DNA of 64,000 bases from Microbacterium soli (GCF_039539005.1 NZ_BAABCP010000001.1:1798001-1862000); one strand, 5' to 3'. Shown: positions 52,182 to 61,594, counted from the stretch's first letter. Numbers and translations are program-made. The notes: generated by a model not told the origin, from the letters alone.

Positions 52182-52421
52182 TCAGCCCCCGATCGGATGC
52201 CGGGGCGCGCGTCGCGGGGGAGGCGGCGGCACCTCCTTGGCGGCCGTCACCTCGTCGAGCCGGATGGTGACCGGTCCGTGCCGTGTCTCCACCACGCATG
52301 TCTCGTCATCGCGTTCCCGCAGATGGCCGACGGCATCCGTGAAACCGTCCGGGATCTTCCTGCGCACCGTCATCCGCGTCCCCAGCGGGGCCTCGCGGAT
52401 GAGTCGGACGGCGTCGCGCAT
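52182..52421 (-). CDS. small SH3-like protein (stand-alone N-terminal domain of an acetyltransferase family)
   Basis: 79 residues. LGTRMTVRRKIPDGFTDAVG and CVVETRHGPVTIRLDEVTAA form a small beta-barrel pattern that resembles the N-terminal domain found before a GNAT domain in mycobacterial Rv0428c-type proteins; here the acetyltransferase part is absent. The end is proline-rich (VPPPPPRRAPRHP). Start ATG 52421. It may be a nucleic-acid or partner-binding module. Assignment is tentative; the length is below that of the full family. Confidence 0.55.
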   Translation of the reverse strand: MRDAVRLIREAPLGTRMTVRRKIPDGFTDAVGHLRERDDETCVVETRHGPVTIRLDEVTAAKEVPPPPPRRAPRHPIGG

Positions 52422-52596
52422 GCCCTCAGCCTATCCACCGCCGCCGACCTTCGGACGGGATCATCCTCGCATCCGTTGATCCGCGCGGCGCCGGAAGCGA
52501 AACGCAACACCGTGTCATCGGAGGCGACATGAAGCACGTCTTTCCGACTCGCGGCGACATCGGACGGTAACGCCGCGATACGCGACGACATGTGAA

Positions 52597-52621
52597 TTGT
52601 GACCTGTCGTGCTCGCGAGCA
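52597..52621 (+). promoter_or_regulatory. regulatory gap before the peptide-type ABC operon
   Basis: The 257-bp gap holds a TTGTGA -35-like hexamer (52597-52602) with a CATCGT -10-like hexamer (52620-52625), a perfect TGCTCGCGAGCA palindrome (52610-52621) in the spacer and an ACGACA/TGTCGT dyad (52585-52590, 52605-52610). No cognate regulator gene adjoins. Confidence 0.4.
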
Positions 52622-52678
52622 TCGTCGTTCCCACCCCGGACCGCGGGGCCACGGAACAGGCGAAAGGCAGTCACAGGG

Positions 52679-54322
52679 ATGAGAGCTCGCGCAGGGCGCA
52701 CGACCGCGATCGGATCCGCGGCGGCCCTCCTGATGATGCTGACGGCGTGCACCGGGGCGGCGCAGTCCGCCGCCCTCGCCGAGGGCGCCGCCCCGGCCTC
52801 CGGTGGGACGATCGTGTACGCGCACCAGCAGGAGCCGCCGTGCATCTTCGGCGGCTGGATCGAGCAGGCCTACATCTCCCACCAGGTCCTCGACAGCCTC
52901 GTCTCGCGCACCGCGGACGGCGAGATCGTCCCCTGGCTCGCGGAGAAGTGGCAGGTGTCCGACGACGGGCTCGGCTACACGCTCACCCTCAAGGACGGGG
53001 TGGAGTTCACCGACGGGACGCCCGTGGACGCCGAGGCCATCGCCGACAACTTCGACTACTGGGCCGCCGGCGGCAACCCCACCGCCGCGGTGTGGCTCGA
53101 CGGATTCTACGAATCGGCGGAGGCGATCGACCCCCGCACCGTCGTGATCCGCCTCTCGCGCCCGTACACGCGCTTCCTGGAGAACCTCTCGCAGGCCTAC
53201 TTCGGCATCCAGTCCCCGCACGCGCTGCAGACCCGCACGGAGGAGGAGAACTGCGAGGCGCCCACCGGCTCCGGAGCGTTCATCGTCGAGGAGTGGAACC
53301 GCGGCCAGGACGTGGTGCTCGTCCGCAACGAGGATTACACGTCCTGGCCGGCGGATGCCGAGCACGCCGGCCCCGCGCTCGTCGAGCGCATCGACTGGCG
53401 CTTCGTGACGGACGCGACCACGCGCGTGGCGGCGCTGCAGTCCGGCGAGGCGGACCTCATCTACGACGTGCCGGCCACCTCCTGGGCGGCGCTGGAGCAG
53501 GCGGGATACACGCTCGAGAAGTACGTCACCCCCGGCCGCCCGCAGCAGATCTCGTTCAACACCGTGCAGGGCCCGTTCGTCGACGAGAACGTGCGCAGGG
53601 CGTTCATCCTCGCACTGGACCGCGAGGCGATCGTCTCCACCGTCGGGCAGGGCGTGATCCCCTACGAGGGCAACGGCGCCGTCAGCCGCGCCACTCCCGG
53701 GTACAGTGCGGACGCCGCCGACGCCTACACGCAGGACATCACGCGGGCTGACCGCCTCCTCGACGAGGCGGGATGGACCGGACGCGATGCGGACGGCTAC
53801 CGGACCAAGGGGGGCGAGACGCTCGAGGTGCTGCTGCCGTACGGCGCGGGCACCATCATCAACGCCGACGGCGTCGCGATCCTGCAGGCCGTCCAGGAGC
53901 AGGCCAAGGCCGTCGGGTTCAAGCTCGACCTGCGGCCGCTGAGCCCGGCCGAGCACTTCAGCGGCGAGTTCAGCGGGGCCGACACGCATGACCTCAGCGT
54001 CGGGTACTGGACCTCGGTCAACGCCGGCATCCTGTACATCAACTGGCGGCCCAGCACGCCGGAGAAGCCGAACCTCTCCAACTCGGCGTTCTACGACGAC
54101 CCCGAGCTGGAGCGCCTCATCCTCGAGGCCAACAGCGAGTCCGACCGGGAGACGCAGGACGCCCTGTACCGCCAGGCGCAGGAGTACATCGCGGATCGCG
54201 CGCTCTCATTCGGGCTGTACGACAGGCTCAGCACACTCGCCGTGAGCCCTCGCCTGCAGGGCGTGCGGCAGGAGCAGTCGCAGGGAGGGCCGAGCTTCCA
54301 TGACGCGCACTTCATCGACTGA
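52679..54322 (+). CDS. peptide-type ABC transporter substrate-binding lipoprotein
   Basis: 547-residue family 5 solute-binding protein (OppA/DppA class). The signal TTAIGSAAALLMM ends in lipobox LTAC with Cys24. Family landmarks: GTIVYAHQQEPPCIFGGWIE, LTLKDGVEFTDGTPVDAEAI, TYQF-type FNTVQGPFVDENVRRAFILA and the C-terminal DEAGWTGRDADGYRTKGGET. Start ATG 52679; a longer start at 52592 lacks a signal sequence and is rejected. The next gene starts inside its last codons. The operon ends with a flavin monooxygenase, so the ligand may be an organosulfur or aminopolycarboxylate compound and not a peptide. Confidence 0.93.
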   Translation: MRARAGRTTAIGSAAALLMMLTACTGAAQSAALAEGAAPASGGTIVYAHQQEPPCIFGGWIEQAYISHQVLDSLVSRTADGEIVPWLAEKWQVSDDGLGYTLTLKDGVEFTDGTPVDAEAIADNFDYWAAGGNPTAAVWLDGFYESAEAIDPRTVVIRLSRPYTRFLENLSQAYFGIQSPHALQTRTEEENCEAPTGSGAFIVEEWNRGQDVVLVRNEDYTSWPADAEHAGPALVERIDWRFVTDATTRVAALQSGEADLIYDVPATSWAALEQAGYTLEKYVTPGRPQQISFNTVQGPFVDENVRRAFILALDREAIVSTVGQGVIPYEGNGAVSRATPGYSADAADAYTQDITRADRLLDEAGWTGRDADGYRTKGGETLEVLLPYGAGTIINADGVAILQAVQEQAKAVGFKLDLRPLSPAEHFSGEFSGADTHDLSVGYWTSVNAGILYINWRPSTPEKPNLSNSAFYDDPELERLILEANSESDRETQDALYRQAQEYIADRALSFGLYDRLSTLAVSPRLQGVRQEQSQGGPSFHDAHFID

Positions 54323-55301
54323 CACGGCTCGGAACCCCAGGAGTGCACCGAGCCCCAGGAGCCTCCGCCGCATCCGAACCGTGCTGAGCGCTCCGGTCGG
54401 CGCGCTGACCGTGCTCTGGGGCGCCGCGACGGCGACCTTCTTCGCCCAGCTCGCCCTCCCCGGCGACCGGGCGACGACGATCCTCAACATCCGAACCGGT
54501 CAGGCGCAGGCGCGCACGCCCGAGGAGCTCGCTCCGATCATCGCGCAGTTCGGCCTGGACCACCCCATCCTCGTCCAGTACGCCGACTACCTCGGCGGAC
54601 TGCTGCGCGGCGACCTCGGCACCTCCTTCCAGCAGTTCCGTCCGGTGCGGGACATCATCGCCGAGCAGCTGGGCGCGACGCTCGTGCTGGCCGTCGCCGG
54701 CATTGCCGCCGCCTGGATCCTCATGGTGGTGTGGGTGACCCTCACCGCCGGCCGCACGCCGCGCATCCGTGCCCTCGGCTCGGGACTCGACACGCTCGTC
54801 GCAGGCCTGCCGCACTACTGGCTGGGCATCCTCCTGCTGCTCGTGTTCGCCCTGCACCTGGGCTGGTTCCCGGTCATCGGCGGGTCGAGCCCCGCCGACC
54901 TGGTGCTGCCCGCCCTGACCCTCGGAATCCCGCTCGCCGGCTTCATGGGCCAGGCGGTGCGCACCGAGTTCGAGCACGCGCTCGAGCAGCCCTTCGTCCT
55001 CAGCGCCCGCATGCGCGGCGGCAGCGACCTCGGCATCCGGCTCTCGCACGTGCTCCGGCACGCGGTGCTCCCCGCGATCACCCTGACCGGGTGGGCGCTG
55101 GGCTCCGCGGCCTCGGGGGCGGTCATCGTCGAGAGCGTCTTCTCCCGCCCCGGCATCGGACAGACCCTCGTCGCGGCGGTGGGCAGCCAGGACCTCCCGG
55201 TGGTGACAGGGATCGTGGTGCTCGTCGCCCTCGTCTACGTCATCGCCAACCTGCTCGTGGACGTCGTCTACCGGCTCATCGACCCGAGGATCACCGCATG
55301 A
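54300..55301 (+). CDS. peptide-type ABC transporter permease (DppB-like)
   Basis: 333 residues, six membrane segments. The N-terminal tail is basic and serine-rich, then VGALTVLWGAATATFFAQLA. Landmarks are GLDHPILVQYADYLGGLLRG with DLGTSFQQFRPV, the DppB signature, and the EAA-like loop LEQPFVLSARMRGGSDLGIR. Start ATG 54300 overlaps the binding-protein gene by 23 nt, with GGGAGGG upstream. It overlaps the next permease start as well, so all subunits are probably co-translated. Confidence 0.93.
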   Translation: MTRTSSTDTARNPRSAPSPRSLRRIRTVLSAPVGALTVLWGAATATFFAQLALPGDRATTILNIRTGQAQARTPEELAPIIAQFGLDHPILVQYADYLGGLLRGDLGTSFQQFRPVRDIIAEQLGATLVLAVAGIAAAWILMVVWVTLTAGRTPRIRALGSGLDTLVAGLPHYWLGILLLLVFALHLGWFPVIGGSSPADLVLPALTLGIPLAGFMGQAVRTEFEHALEQPFVLSARMRGGSDLGIRLSHVLRHAVLPAITLTGWALGSAASGAVIVESVFSRPGIGQTLVAAVGSQDLPVVTGIVVLVALVYVIANLLVDVVYRLIDPRITA

Positions 55302-56152
55302 CCGCGCTCGCGCATCCGTCCCCGACCCGCACGGCGGGCCGCATCCGACTCCGCACCGGCACGGCCCTGTCCGCGGGCGTCCTCGCCCTGTTCGCTCTCG
55401 CGGCCCTCGCCCCGGCGCTGCTGGCCCCTCGCGAGCCGACGGCGCAGGACTTCGAGCACGCCCTGCAGCCGCCGTCCCGGCTGTTCTGGTTCGGCACCGA
55501 CGAGGTCGGACGCGACCTGTTCAGCCGCATCGTCCACGGCACGAGGGAGTCGCTGCTGATCGGCGTGGGCGCCGCCGGCCTCGCCCTGCTGCTGGCGCTG
55601 CTGCTGGGGTCCCTCGCCGCGCTGGGCGGACGTCTCGTCGCCGGGCTCGCGAGCAGGCTCATCGACGTGCTCCTCGCCCTCCCGCTGCTGCTGTTCGCCC
55701 TCCTTCTCGTGGCCATCCTCGGGCCGTCCGCCACGACCCTGGTCATCTCGGTCGGGGTGAGCTCGGCGCCGGGCTACGCGCGCATGGTGCGCGGCCAGAT
55801 CCTCTCGGCCAAGAACGCGGGATACGTCGAGGCCGCGCGGGCGCTCGGACACAGCCGTGCGCGCATCGTGGGCCGGCACATCCTGCCCAACGCCATGCGC
55901 CCTCTCGTGGCGCTGTTCACCATGTCGATCGGGCAGTCGATCGTGTGGGCGTCGGGGATGTCGTTCCTCGGCCTCGGCGTCGCGCCGCCCTCGTCGGAAT
56001 GGGGCGCCCTGCTCGACGCCGGACGCGCCCACCTGCTGCAGGCCGGCTGGCTGACCTTCATCCCCGGGCTCGTGATCCTCGTGCTCGCGCTTGCGGCGAC
56101 GACCGTCGGCAGGGCCATCCAGGAGCACCTCGAGAAGGGAGAGGGCGCATGA
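55298..56152 (+). CDS. peptide-type ABC transporter permease (DppC-like)
   Basis: 284 residues, six membrane segments. Landmarks are FWFGTDEVGRDLFSRIVHGT near residue 65 (the DppC signature), YVEAARALGHSRARIVGRHI as the EAA loop near residue 178, and GMSFLGLGVAPPSSEWGALL near residue 220. Start ATG 55298 overlaps the DppB-like stop by 4 nt (ATGA), and its stop overlaps the fused ATPase start. Partner of the product of 54300-55301. Confidence 0.94.
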   Translation: MTALAHPSPTRTAGRIRLRTGTALSAGVLALFALAALAPALLAPREPTAQDFEHALQPPSRLFWFGTDEVGRDLFSRIVHGTRESLLIGVGAAGLALLLALLLGSLAALGGRLVAGLASRLIDVLLALPLLLFALLLVAILGPSATTLVISVGVSSAPGYARMVRGQILSAKNAGYVEAARALGHSRARIVGRHILPNAMRPLVALFTMSIGQSIVWASGMSFLGLGVAPPSSEWGALLDAGRAHLLQAGWLTFIPGLVILVLALAATTVGRAIQEHLEKGEGA

Positions 56153-57840
56153 CCCTCACCGCACAGGAGACCGCATCCGCGGTGATCCCCGACGCGGATG
56201 CCGTGCGGCTGAGCGTCCGCGGGCTCGACGTGGGCTTCACGGGCCGCGACGGGCGCACGCGCAGCATCGTACGCGACGTCTCCTTCGACCTGCGCGCGGG
56301 CCGCTGCGTCGCGATCGTCGGCGAATCCGGCTCGGGCAAGAGCGTGACCGCGCGCACCCTGGTCGGCCTCACGGGCGAGGGCGCCGTCGTCGACGCCGCC
56401 GAGCTGACTCTGGGGGACGTCGACCTGGCATCGGCCACGCGCGCCGAATGGCGCGGCATCCGCGGCCGGCGGATCGGATTCATCCAGCAGGACGCCCTGG
56501 TGTCGCTGGACCCGCTCCGCCGGGTCGGCAGCGAGATCGCGGAGGCGCTCCGGCTGCACCGCCGCGGGCGACGTGCGCACCGGCGCCGCCGGGTGCTGGA
56601 CCTGCTGACGAGCGTCGAGGTGCCGCTTCCCGAGCGCCGCGCGCGCCAGCGCCCCGGCGAGCTGTCCGGAGGGCTCCGGCAGCGCGCTCTCATCGCATCG
56701 GCCATCGCCCTCGACCCCGAGGTCGTCATCGCCGACGAGCCCACCACGGCGCTCGACGTCACCGTGCAGGCGCAGGTGCTCGCGCTGCTGGAGGACATGA
56801 AGGCGCACGGCTCGGCGATCCTCCTGATCAGCCACGACCTGTCGGTCGTCGCGCACCTGGCCGACGAGATCCTCGTCATGCGCGCGGGCGATGTCCTCGA
56901 GCACGGCACGACCTCCGAGGTCCTGCGCGCCCCACGGCATCCGTACACCCGTGCGCTCATCAGCGCCGTGCCCGGCGCGCACACGCGCGGCCGTCGCCTC
57001 GCGCCGCAGCAGGAGCCCGCACCCGATCCGCACCGCGTGCGACCGGACACGGCGGGGGACGGGCCCGTCGTGCAGGCGCGCGGCCTCGTCAAGCGCTTCC
57101 GCGGCGGCCTCCTCGCCGTCGACGACGTCTCCTTCGACGTGCATCGCGGCGAGACCCTCGGCATCGTCGGTGAATCGGGCTCCGGCAAGAGCACCACGGC
57201 GCGCCTCGTACTGGCCCTGGAGAAGGCGGATGCCGGAGAGGTGCGCCTGCTGGGACACGCGTGGTCCACGGCATCCGAACGCGCACGGCGCTCCCTGCGC
57301 CGCCGCGTCGGGGTCGTCCACCAGGATCCGCTGAGCTCCTTCGACCCGCGCTGGAGTACGGAGCGCATCCTGCAGGATGCCATCGGAGCGGATGCCGGAG
57401 GGCGATCGGCACGGGACCGGCGCGTGCGGGACCTGCTCGCCCAGGTCGCACTGCCGGAGTCGGTGCGGACGCGGCATCCGCTGACGCTGTCCGGAGGCCA
57501 GCGCCAGCGCATCGCCATCGCACGGGCGCTGGCGACCTCGCCCGAGATCATCGTGCTGGACGAGGCGGTCTCGGCCCTGGACGTCTCCGTGCAGGCGCAG
57601 ATCCTGGATCTGCTCGGCGACCTGCAGCGCGAGTACGGGCTGAGCTACCTGTTCATCTCGCACGACCTCGGCGTCATCCATCACATGAGCGACCGCGTCC
57701 TCGTGATGAAGGACGGCGTCGTCGTGGAGCAGGGCGACGCCGACCGGATCTTCCTGCACCCCGCCCACCCCTACACCCGGGAGCTCATCGGCTCCCTGAC
57801 CACCCTCGAGAATCCCGACGACAACGGAGGAGCATCATGA
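56149..57840 (+). CDS. fused peptide-type ABC ATPase (DppD-DppF in one chain)
   Basis: 563 residues with two complete ABC domains. Domain 1: Walker A GESGSGKSVTARTL near 58, signature ELSGGLRQRALIASAIALDP, Walker B VVIADEPTTALDV. Domain 2 from about residue 305: Walker A GESGSGKSTTARLVLA near 342, signature LSGGQRQRIAIARALA, Walker B IIVLDEAVSALDV (Ala in place of the usual Pro). The oligopeptide C-terminal cap appears after each (HPYTRALISAVPGA and HPYTRELIGSL). The fusion replaces two separate genes. Start ATG 56149 overlaps the DppC-like stop; its stop overlaps the monooxygenase start. Confidence 0.94.
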   Translation: MTLTAQETASAVIPDADAVRLSVRGLDVGFTGRDGRTRSIVRDVSFDLRAGRCVAIVGESGSGKSVTARTLVGLTGEGAVVDAAELTLGDVDLASATRAEWRGIRGRRIGFIQQDALVSLDPLRRVGSEIAEALRLHRRGRRAHRRRRVLDLLTSVEVPLPERRARQRPGELSGGLRQRALIASAIALDPEVVIADEPTTALDVTVQAQVLALLEDMKAHGSAILLISHDLSVVAHLADEILVMRAGDVLEHGTTSEVLRAPRHPYTRALISAVPGAHTRGRRLAPQQEPAPDPHRVRPDTAGDGPVVQARGLVKRFRGGLLAVDDVSFDVHRGETLGIVGESGSGKSTTARLVLALEKADAGEVRLLGHAWSTASERARRSLRRRVGVVHQDPLSSFDPRWSTERILQDAIGADAGGRSARDRRVRDLLAQVALPESVRTRHPLTLSGGQRQRIAIARALATSPEIIVLDEAVSALDVSVQAQILDLLGDLQREYGLSYLFISHDLGVIHHMSDRVLVMKDGVVVEQGDADRIFLHPAHPYTRELIGSLTTLENPDDNGGAS

Positions 57841-59234
57841 CAGATCGCCGCGCCCTGCACTTCAACGCATTCGTGATGAACACGAACTCGCACATCAAGC
57901 ACGGGCACTGGCGCAGGCCGGATGCCCGACAGGTGGACTTCGAGGACGTCGACCTGTGGATCGACCTGGCCAGGACGCTGGAGGAGGCGAGGTTCGACGC
58001 CCTGTTCTTCGCCGACGTCACCGGGCACTACGGAGACGCCGACGCCGACTACGAGGTGTACGTGCGGCACGGCCTGCAGATCCCCAGCAACGACCCGATG
58101 GTGCTCCTGGGCGCGCTCGCCGTCGTCACGAAGGACATCGGGCTCGCGCTGACCTCGAACGTCATGCAGAACCACCCGTTCAACTTCGCCCGGCAGATCT
58201 CCACCCTCGACCACATCTCGCGAGGCCGGATCGCCTGGAACATCGTCACCGGGATGCAGGACAACGGCGCGCGCAACTTCGGGCTGCCGCAGCTGGTCGA
58301 CCACACCGAGCGGTACGCATGGGCCGAGGAGTACGTGGACGTCGTCTACAAGCTCTGGGAGGGCTCCTGGGACGAGGGCGCCGTCGTGAAGGACAAGGAG
58401 AACGGCGTGTACGCCGATGCGTCCAAAGTGAACAAGATCCACCACGAGAGCCGGCGCTACCGGGTCGAGGGTCCGCACCTGCCGTCGCCGTCGCCGCAGC
58501 GCACGCCGCTGCTGTTCCAGGCCGGGTCGTCGACGGCCGGTCGGCTGTTCGCCGCGCGGAACGCGGAGGCCACGTTCATCGCCGCCCCGGATCCGAAGGT
58601 CGCCAGGTGGCAGATCGACCAGACCCGCGCGCTGGCGGTGGAGCACGGGCGCGAGCCCGGGGACATCAAGTTCTTCCAGGGGATGAGCTTCATCATCGGC
58701 GACACGGAGATCGAGGCGAACGAGAAGGCCGAGGAGTACGCCCGCTGGTCGAGTCAGGAGGGCGTCCTCGCCCACGCGGCGGTCGTGGACAGGTCGACGG
58801 GACGGGTCTACCCGCCGGAGACCCCGCTGAAGGACGTCGACACGAACACGGCGAAGGGCAGGCTCGAGCAGCTGCGCCGCTCGATCACGGATCGGGAGCC
58901 GCTCGTGGGCGACATGGCGAACCGCCTCACCCGCTCCGACCGCATCGTCGGGACGCCGGAGCAGATCGCCGACCGGATCGAGCAGTGGCAGGACGCCGGC
59001 GTGGACGGCGTCAACGTCACCAACTGGGTGTTGCCCGGCTCGTTCGAGGAGTTCGCGGAGAAGGTCATGCCGGTGCTGCGCGAGCGTGGCCTCGCCCAGT
59101 CCGACTACACGCCCGGAACCCTGCGGGAGAAGCTGTTCGGCGCGCCGCGACTGAATGCGCGTCACCCCGCGGCGCGCTACCGCGGCGCGTTCTCCGGCGG
59201 CTCCCGCTCGAAGCCCGTCGCGGTCCGCGCCTGA
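57837..59234 (+). CDS. NtaA/SnaA/DszA-family flavin-dependent monooxygenase
   Basis: 465 residues of the luciferase-like superfamily, subgroup that oxidises nitrilotriacetate, EDTA, dibenzothiophene sulfone and related C-N or C-S compounds using reduced FMN from a partner reductase. Landmarks: LHFNAFVMNTNSHIKHGHWR, ARFDALFFADVTGHYGD, FARQISTLDHISRGRIAWNI, NIVTGMQDNGARNFG and LLFQAGSSTAGRLFAARNAE. Start ATG 57837 with GGAGGAG upstream and an ATGA overlap with the ABC ATPase. Its coupling to a dedicated importer implies that it acts on the imported compound. No flavin reductase gene is in the window. Confidence 0.92.
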   Translation: MTDRRALHFNAFVMNTNSHIKHGHWRRPDARQVDFEDVDLWIDLARTLEEARFDALFFADVTGHYGDADADYEVYVRHGLQIPSNDPMVLLGALAVVTKDIGLALTSNVMQNHPFNFARQISTLDHISRGRIAWNIVTGMQDNGARNFGLPQLVDHTERYAWAEEYVDVVYKLWEGSWDEGAVVKDKENGVYADASKVNKIHHESRRYRVEGPHLPSPSPQRTPLLFQAGSSTAGRLFAARNAEATFIAAPDPKVARWQIDQTRALAVEHGREPGDIKFFQGMSFIIGDTEIEANEKAEEYARWSSQEGVLAHAAVVDRSTGRVYPPETPLKDVDTNTAKGRLEQLRRSITDREPLVGDMANRLTRSDRIVGTPEQIADRIEQWQDAGVDGVNVTNWVLPGSFEEFAEKVMPVLRERGLAQSDYTPGTLREKLFGAPRLNARHPAARYRGAFSGGSRSKPVAVRA

Positions 59235-59239
59235 GAGCC

Positions 59240-59298
59240 GGGGCGGGATCCGGTCGGCGGCATCATGCGCGCGCCCGCCGTTGAGAGCAGCCCGCCCC
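59240..59298. terminator. terminator between monooxygenase and oxidoreductase genes
   Basis: GGGGCGGG (59240-59247) pairs with CCCGCCCC (59291-59298), with an inner CGGCGG/CCGCCG stem (59255-59260, 59275-59280). It lies in a convergent gap of 142 bp with nothing else of note. Confidence 0.45.
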
Positions 59299-59376
59299 GA
59301 CCCGGTCGCCGAGCTCGCCTGCAGCGGATCGGAGGGGGCCCGACGGATCGGGGCCGTGCTTCTCGCGACTCGGATG

Positions 59377-60843
59377 TCAGGAGGACGGGGACAGATCCGG
59401 GGGCGTGCGGATGCCGAACTCGTGCCGCAGCGCGCTGAGCGCCCCGTGCCACCCGGACATGCCGGTGACGCCGGGCCCCGGCGTCGTCGACGCGGACACG
59501 AGGTAGACGCCCCGCACCGGGGTGCGCCACGGGTCGGGGCTCAGCACGGGGCGGGCCAGCAGCTGGCGCAGATCCGGCGCGCCCGCGGCGATGTCCCCAC
59601 CCGGGTAGCCGGGGTTGTGCTGCTCGAGATCGTGCGCGCTGCGCGAGCTGACGGCGAGGATCGTGTCCCGGAACCCCGGTGCGAAGCGCTCCAGCTGCCG
59701 GATCACCGCCTCGCGGCGGTCGGCCGGGCAGCCGGCGGGGACGTGCGTGTAGGTCCACAGCGTGTGCCGGCCGGAGGGCGCGCGGGTGCTGTCGAACAGC
59801 GACGGCTGCGAGACCAGCACGTACGGCCGCTCGGGCAGCTCACCGCGATGCACCCGGTTCTCGGCCTCCGCGACCTCCGTGTGCGTCCCGCCGATGTGCA
59901 CGGTGCCCGCCCGCCGCAGCTCCGGGTTCGCCCACGGTACCGGCTCGCTGAGGGCGAAGTCGACCTTGGCCACGCCATCGCCGTACCGGAAGCGCTCCAG
60001 GGCACGCAGGTAGCGCGGCGGCATCGTGCCGCCCGCCAGGCGGATGAGGGTCTTCGGCGTGATGTCCAGCAGGGTCGCCCGTGTCGGCGGGAGCTCGTGC
60101 AGGTCGGCGACCTCGTGATCGAGCACGATGTCGCCGCCGTGGCGGAGCAGGTCCCGGACCAGCTCGTCGCTGATCGCCTGGCTGCCGCCGGTGGGGATGG
60201 GCCATCCCCTGGCGTGCGCGAACGCCGTGAGCGAGAGGCCCGCCCCGGTCCCCGCGATGCTGGGCTGGGGGAGGATGGCGTGCGCGGCGACGCCGCTCAG
60301 CAGCGCCGGTGCCGCATCCTCGCGGAAGCGGGCATGCCGGGCGAGGGTTCCCTGCTCGAGCGCCCGCAGCGCGAACGCGGCGGCGGTGCCGGGATGGCGG
60401 GGGATGCGCAGCAGGGTGGTGCCGATGAGGTCCGCCACCTGCGTGGCGTGCTCCACGAGCGGTCGCAGCAGGCGCCCGTACGCCCGACCGTCGCGACCGA
60501 GGGAGTCCACGGTGCGCGCGAGGTCACGGTGCGCCACGGCCGCCCGCCCTCCGTCGAGCGGATGCCCGAACGAGACGTCCGGAGTGCGGAAGGCGATGCG
60601 CTCTGCGAGGGCGAACTCCCGGAAGAAGCGCGACTCCATCGCCAGCGGGTGCACGGCGGAGCAGACGTCGTGCCGGAAGCCGGGAAGGGTCAGTTCGCGG
60701 GTGGTCGCCCCGCCGCCGGCGCGGTCGGCGCGCTCGTACACGCGGACGCGCAGGCCCGCTCGGGCGAGCGTGACGGCCGCGGCCAGCCCGTTGGGCCCGG
60801 CGCCGACGACCACCGCGTCGAGGTCGTCGTCCGTGCGGGGCAT
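59377..60843 (-). CDS. phytoene-desaturase-like FAD-dependent oxidoreductase
   Basis: 488 residues. The N-terminal dinucleotide fold [20 protein letters not shown] leads into [20 protein letters not shown], the CrtI/NAD(P)-FAD oxidoreductase pattern; [20 protein letters not shown] lies near residue 215 and the C-terminal FAD contact [20 protein letters not shown] near residue 455. The protein is in the group of carotenoid-desaturase relatives (such as retinol-dehydrogenase/pyridine-nucleotide-disulfide-like proteins) not tied to a carotenoid cluster; no crt genes are nearby. ATG 60843 is chosen since GGAGGAG lies 6 nt upstream; an ATG at 60861 is possible. Substrate unknown. Confidence 0.88.
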   Translation of the reverse strand: MPRTDDDLDAVVVGAGPNGLAAAVTLARAGLRVRVYERADRAGGGATTRELTLPGFRHDVCSAVHPLAMESRFFREFALAERIAFRTPDVSFGHPLDGGRAAVAHRDLARTVDSLGRDGRAYGRLLRPLVEHATQVADLIGTTLLRIPRHPGTAAAFALRALEQGTLARHARFREDAAPALLSGVAAHAILPQPSIAGTGAGLSLTAFAHARGWPIPTGGSQAISDELVRDLLRHGGDIVLDHEVADLHELPPTRATLLDITPKTLIRLAGGTMPPRYLRALERFRYGDGVAKVDFALSEPVPWANPELRRAGTVHIGGTHTEVAEAENRVHRGELPERPYVLVSQPSLFDSTRAPSGRHTLWTYTHVPAGCPADRREAVIRQLERFAPGFRDTILAVSSRSAHDLEQHNPGYPGGDIAAGAPDLRQLLARPVLSPDPWRTPVRGVYLVSASTTPGPGVTGMSGWHGALSALRHEFGIRTPPDLSPSS

Positions 60844-60936
60844 CCGTTGCTCCTCCACCATCCGCTGTGCTGCCCTCCCACGGTAGCCGACGTGCTCTCC
60901 GACCCCCGCATCGTCCGAAGCGGGCAGCCTCGGGTC

Positions 60937-61590
60937 ATGCCCTCACCTTCGCCCACGGCCGCGACGCCGTGGCGGCCGTTCATCGCCGAATCCGTCGCAG
61001 GGCTGCTGACCGGCGCCGACGTGCGGTGGTGGCTCTCGGGCGGGGTGGCGCTGGACCGCTGGCTGGGCCACGGCATCCGTCCGCGCCGCAACATCGACGT
61101 GAGCGTCGTGGCGCGTGATCTCGCAGCCCTCGTCGGGAGTCTCCCCGACGGCTTCAGCGCGTGGATCGAGACGGAGGACGATGCGCTGGTCGCGCTCACC
61201 GCGGCTGATGCGGATGCCGATGTGCAGGCCGTGCGGATTCTCGACGACACGGCGGAGGCGTGGGTCCTGCAGGTCAACGTGGAGGACGGCGCGCCCCGCG
61301 CATGGGTGTACAAGCGGGACCCGCGGCTGACGCTTCCCTGGGCATCGGCCGTGCTCGACGTTGACGGCGTGCCGACCGGCGCCCCCGAGGTGCAGCTGGT
61401 CTGGAAGGCGCTGCGGCCCCGCCCGGAGGACGACATCGACAAGGACGCCGTCCTCCCGCGGCTCGACGAGCGGGCGCGGTCCTGGTACGAGCGAGCGATC
61501 CTCTCGATCCACCCGCACTCCAGCTGGTCGATCCACGTGCGCAGCCCCCACGCACCGGCGAAGGCCAGCTGGAACCGCAGGAAGAGCTGA
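60937..61590 (+). CDS. nucleotidyltransferase-like protein (aminoglycoside-NTase fold)
   Basis: 217 residues. WWLSGGVALDRWLGHGIRPR then RNIDVSVVARDLAAL matches the GG-(x)AxD-x2-LG ... R-x3-(D)-I-D-V pattern of nucleotidyltransferases related to ANT(2'') and LinB, but the first aspartate of the DxD metal pair appears as Asn (N-I-D-V), so catalysis is doubtful. PEVQLVWKALRPRPEDDIDK then ARSWYERAILSIHPHSSW follows in the helical half. ATG 60937 follows no obvious ribosome site. Divergent from the phytoene-desaturase-like gene. Confidence 0.7.
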   Translation: MPSPSPTAATPWRPFIAESVAGLLTGADVRWWLSGGVALDRWLGHGIRPRRNIDVSVVARDLAALVGSLPDGFSAWIETEDDALVALTAADADADVQAVRILDDTAEAWVLQVNVEDGAPRAWVYKRDPRLTLPWASAVLDVDGVPTGAPEVQLVWKALRPRPEDDIDKDAVLPRLDERARSWYERAILSIHPHSSWSIHVRSPHAPAKASWNRRKS

Positions 61591-61594
61591 GTGC

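Noticed and set aside
59155..60936. Long plus-strand frame opposite the phytoene-desaturase-like gene
   Set aside because: Frame is continuous with the real nucleotidyltransferase-like gene only by chance; the true ATG is 60937 and the upstream part is antisense to a clear FAD oxidoreductase.
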